Of a stretch of 64,000 bases of DNA, positions 62,839 to 64,000 are shown piece after piece. Where the stretch lies: positions 1 through 64,000 of the forward strand of contig NZ_JTHE03000015.1 of the NCBI RefSeq assembly GCF_000817775.3. Reading direction: 5' to 3'. Below the pieces are notes generated by a model, which was not told where the DNA came from, searched no databases, and was given only the letters and a program-made list of their open reading frames with translations. Every line of letters starts with the position of its first letter. The stretch's first letter is position 1. The position numbers and the translations under genes were made by a program. This stretch comes from Lyngbya confervoides BDU141951 (GTDB lineage: Bacteria > Cyanobacteriota > Cyanobacteriia > Thermosynechococcales > Thermosynechococcaceae).

Positions 62839-64000
62839 ATGCTTGCGCTTTCTGCTTCGATAGCTTTTTTTGGGCCGATCTGGGCATTTTTAGGGGCCGT
62901 GGGAAACCCCTTTATCCCCCATGGGCATTGCTATCTGTGGAACCCCAGCCTGATTTGGCTCCACGTGCTCTCCGATAGTGCCATTGCCATCGCTTACTAT
63001 TCCATTCCGTTGACCCTGGTGTACCTGGTCAACAAGCGAGAGGATCTCCCCTTTAACTGGATCTTTTTGCTCTTTGGGGGCTTTATTGTGTCCTGCGGAA
63101 CCACCCATATTTTTGAGGTGTGGACCCTTTGGTATCCCGACTACTGGGTCTCTGGCACGATGAAACTGCTCACGGCGCTCATTTCCATCGTCACGGCGGT
63201 GGTGTTGGTGATGATTATTCCCCAGGTGCTGAACATTCCCAGCACGGCTCAACTGGAGAGGGCTAATCAATCCCTCATGGCGGAGGTGCATCAACGTAAG
63301 CAGGTGGAGGCAGAGGTGCGCCAGCTCAATGCCACCCTTGAAGAGCGCGTGGTTGAGCGGACCCAGGAGCTTACCCAGGCCCGGCTTGAAGCTGAGCGCA
63401 GTGGTCAGCAGCTTCGGGCAATTTTAGCCAACACCCCTGCCTTAGTTTATCTCAAGGATTTGGCGGGACGGATCATTCTGGCAAATCCAGAATGTGCTAA
63501 TCAATTTAACCTGTCACCGGAGGAGATGGAGGGACTCACTGATTTTGACTATCTCCCCCCGAATATGGCCGATCGGCTTCGTAAAAACGACCGTCAGGTT
63601 TTAGCTCAGCGATCGGCCATTGAATTTGAGGAGACCATTGTTTCCAAAGAACAGCTCAAAATTTTTCTCTCCGTTAAGTTTCCCCTGTTTGACTCCAAGG
63701 ATCAGCCCTATGCCATTGGCGGAATTTCCACCGATATCACCGCGCGCAAACAGGCAGAGAAGGATCTGGCCGAGCGTGCCGCGGAGCTAACGGCCCTCAA
63801 CCAGACCCTGCAGCAGACCACCCGAGAGCTGGAGTATCAAAACCGGGAGCTAGATCAATTTAGCTATATTGTCTCCCACGATTTAAAGGCGCCCCTGCGG
63901 GCCATTGCCAACCTGTCCACCTGGATTGAGGAGGACTTGGCAGCGGTGATGACCACAGAAACCCGGCAGCAAATGGGCCTGCTGCGCGATCGCGTCACCC
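62839..64000 (+). CDS. Histidine kinase with ethylene-receptor-like membrane domain (cut by window end)
   Basis: The first 387 codons are seen. Three transmembrane helices (about 38-58, 73-92, 105-130) match the plant ETR1 sensor: D46 and Y53 in LSDSAIAIAYYS, I83, C86 and H90 in IVSCGTTH, at the same spacing as ETR1 D25, Y32, I62, C65 and H69. C and H bind copper and ethylene. A coiled linker, a PAS domain (about 195-300, RAILANTPALVYLKDL, ending ISTDITARKQ) and a HisKA dimerisation box with His347 (YIVSHDLKAPLRAI) follow. The ATPase domain lies beyond the window. The preceding response regulator is 11 bp away in the same direction. SynEtr1-type receptors are known in cyanobacteria, but this PAS/HK arrangement differs. 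Confidence 0.85.
   Translation, partial: MLALSASIAFFGPIWAFLGAVGNPFIPHGHCYLWNPSLIWLHVLSDSAIAIAYYSIPLTLVYLVNKREDLPFNWIFLLFGGFIVSCGTTHIFEVWTLWYPDYWVSGTMKLLTALISIVTAVVLVMIIPQVLNIPSTAQLERANQSLMAEVHQRKQVEAEVRQLNATLEERVVERTQELTQARLEAERSGQQLRAILANTPALVYLKDLAGRIILANPECANQFNLSPEEMEGLTDFDYLPPNMADRLRKNDRQVLAQRSAIEFEETIVSKEQLKIFLSVKFPLFDSKDQPYAIGGISTDITARKQAEKDLAERAAELTALNQTLQQTTRELEYQNRELDQFSYIVSHDLKAPLRAIANLSTWIEEDLAAVMTTETRQQMGLLRDRVT

Noticed and set aside
3121-64000. The very frequent GCGATCGC sequences as a repeat element or CRISPR-like array
   Set aside because: They are scattered HIP1 octamers typical of cyanobacterial genomes, without regular spacing or spacers.

Overview
The window is a cyanobacterial chromosome segment. 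The octamer GCGATCGC (the HIP1 repeat of many cyanobacteria) recurs along almost its whole length. Several genes are typical of the phylum or of plastids: a cyAbrB regulator, a Ycf49-type membrane protein (DUF2499) beside DUF3593, a PAP/fibrillin, CsaB and DUF4330. I cannot name the genus; a Leptolyngbya/Synechococcus-like group is a guess from overall flavour only.

Layout. 1-2.6 kb is an AT-rich accessory patch without HIP1. It holds a membrane-anchored coiled-coil protein, a decayed IS701-type transposase fragment and a PLD-like nuclease. 2.7-9.2 kb holds housekeeping genes (DUF1330, HAD phosphatase, tandem universal stress protein, purN, murF, a YghU-type GST, a GNAT) and a frameshifted ferredoxin remnant. 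9.4-13.9 kb is a block of three FAD oxidoreductases, two of them paralogues. It is followed by gamma-glutamyltransferase and a K+ channel. 17-19.6 kb has an orphan + strand terminator, a C39-like peptidase and a DUF4231 membrane protein. 19.9-27.4 kb is a giant TamB-like protein and an Lhr-type helicase. 27.7-29.7 kb is a GMC oxidoreductase and a hydrolase fragment that lack HIP1.

29.8-31.2 kb is a PAP/fibrillin - DUF3593 - Ycf49 cluster. 31.4-33.4 kb is an inorganic-carbon operon: an SbtA-like bicarbonate permease, a PII-like SbtB and a Tat-exported beta-carbonic anhydrase. 33.6-43.9 kb carries csaB, an M48 protease, DUF4330, tRNA-Ser(GCU), a sigma-like protein, a SpoIID/LytB protein, cyAbrB, an ABC exporter, ExoD and secreted proteins. 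44.4-46.9 kb has a divergent MreB without mreCD, a coiled-coil protein and a small barrel protein. 47.4-52.5 kb is a membrane-stress run: two MscS channels, a K+ channel with an unusual filter and an acyltransferase. 52.6-60.2 kb contains a 52-residue membrane protein, DUF2237, an alpha/beta hydrolase, a drastically shortened SLH porin, uvrB, a SRPBCC protein, an unknown protein and an SDR. 60.3-61.7 kb is a stress pair (ChaB-domain protein and Dps).

The right edge is a NarL-type response regulator followed 11 bp later by a histidine kinase, cut by the window. The kinase's transmembrane domain keeps the copper/ethylene-binding residues of plant ethylene receptors.

The most noteworthy items are that kinase, the SbtA/SbtB/Tat-carbonic-anhydrase operon, the three-FAD block, the mini-porin, two orphan terminators suggesting small RNAs, and the left-edge accessory patch. 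All calls come from reading sequence and recalling families; no database search was run.
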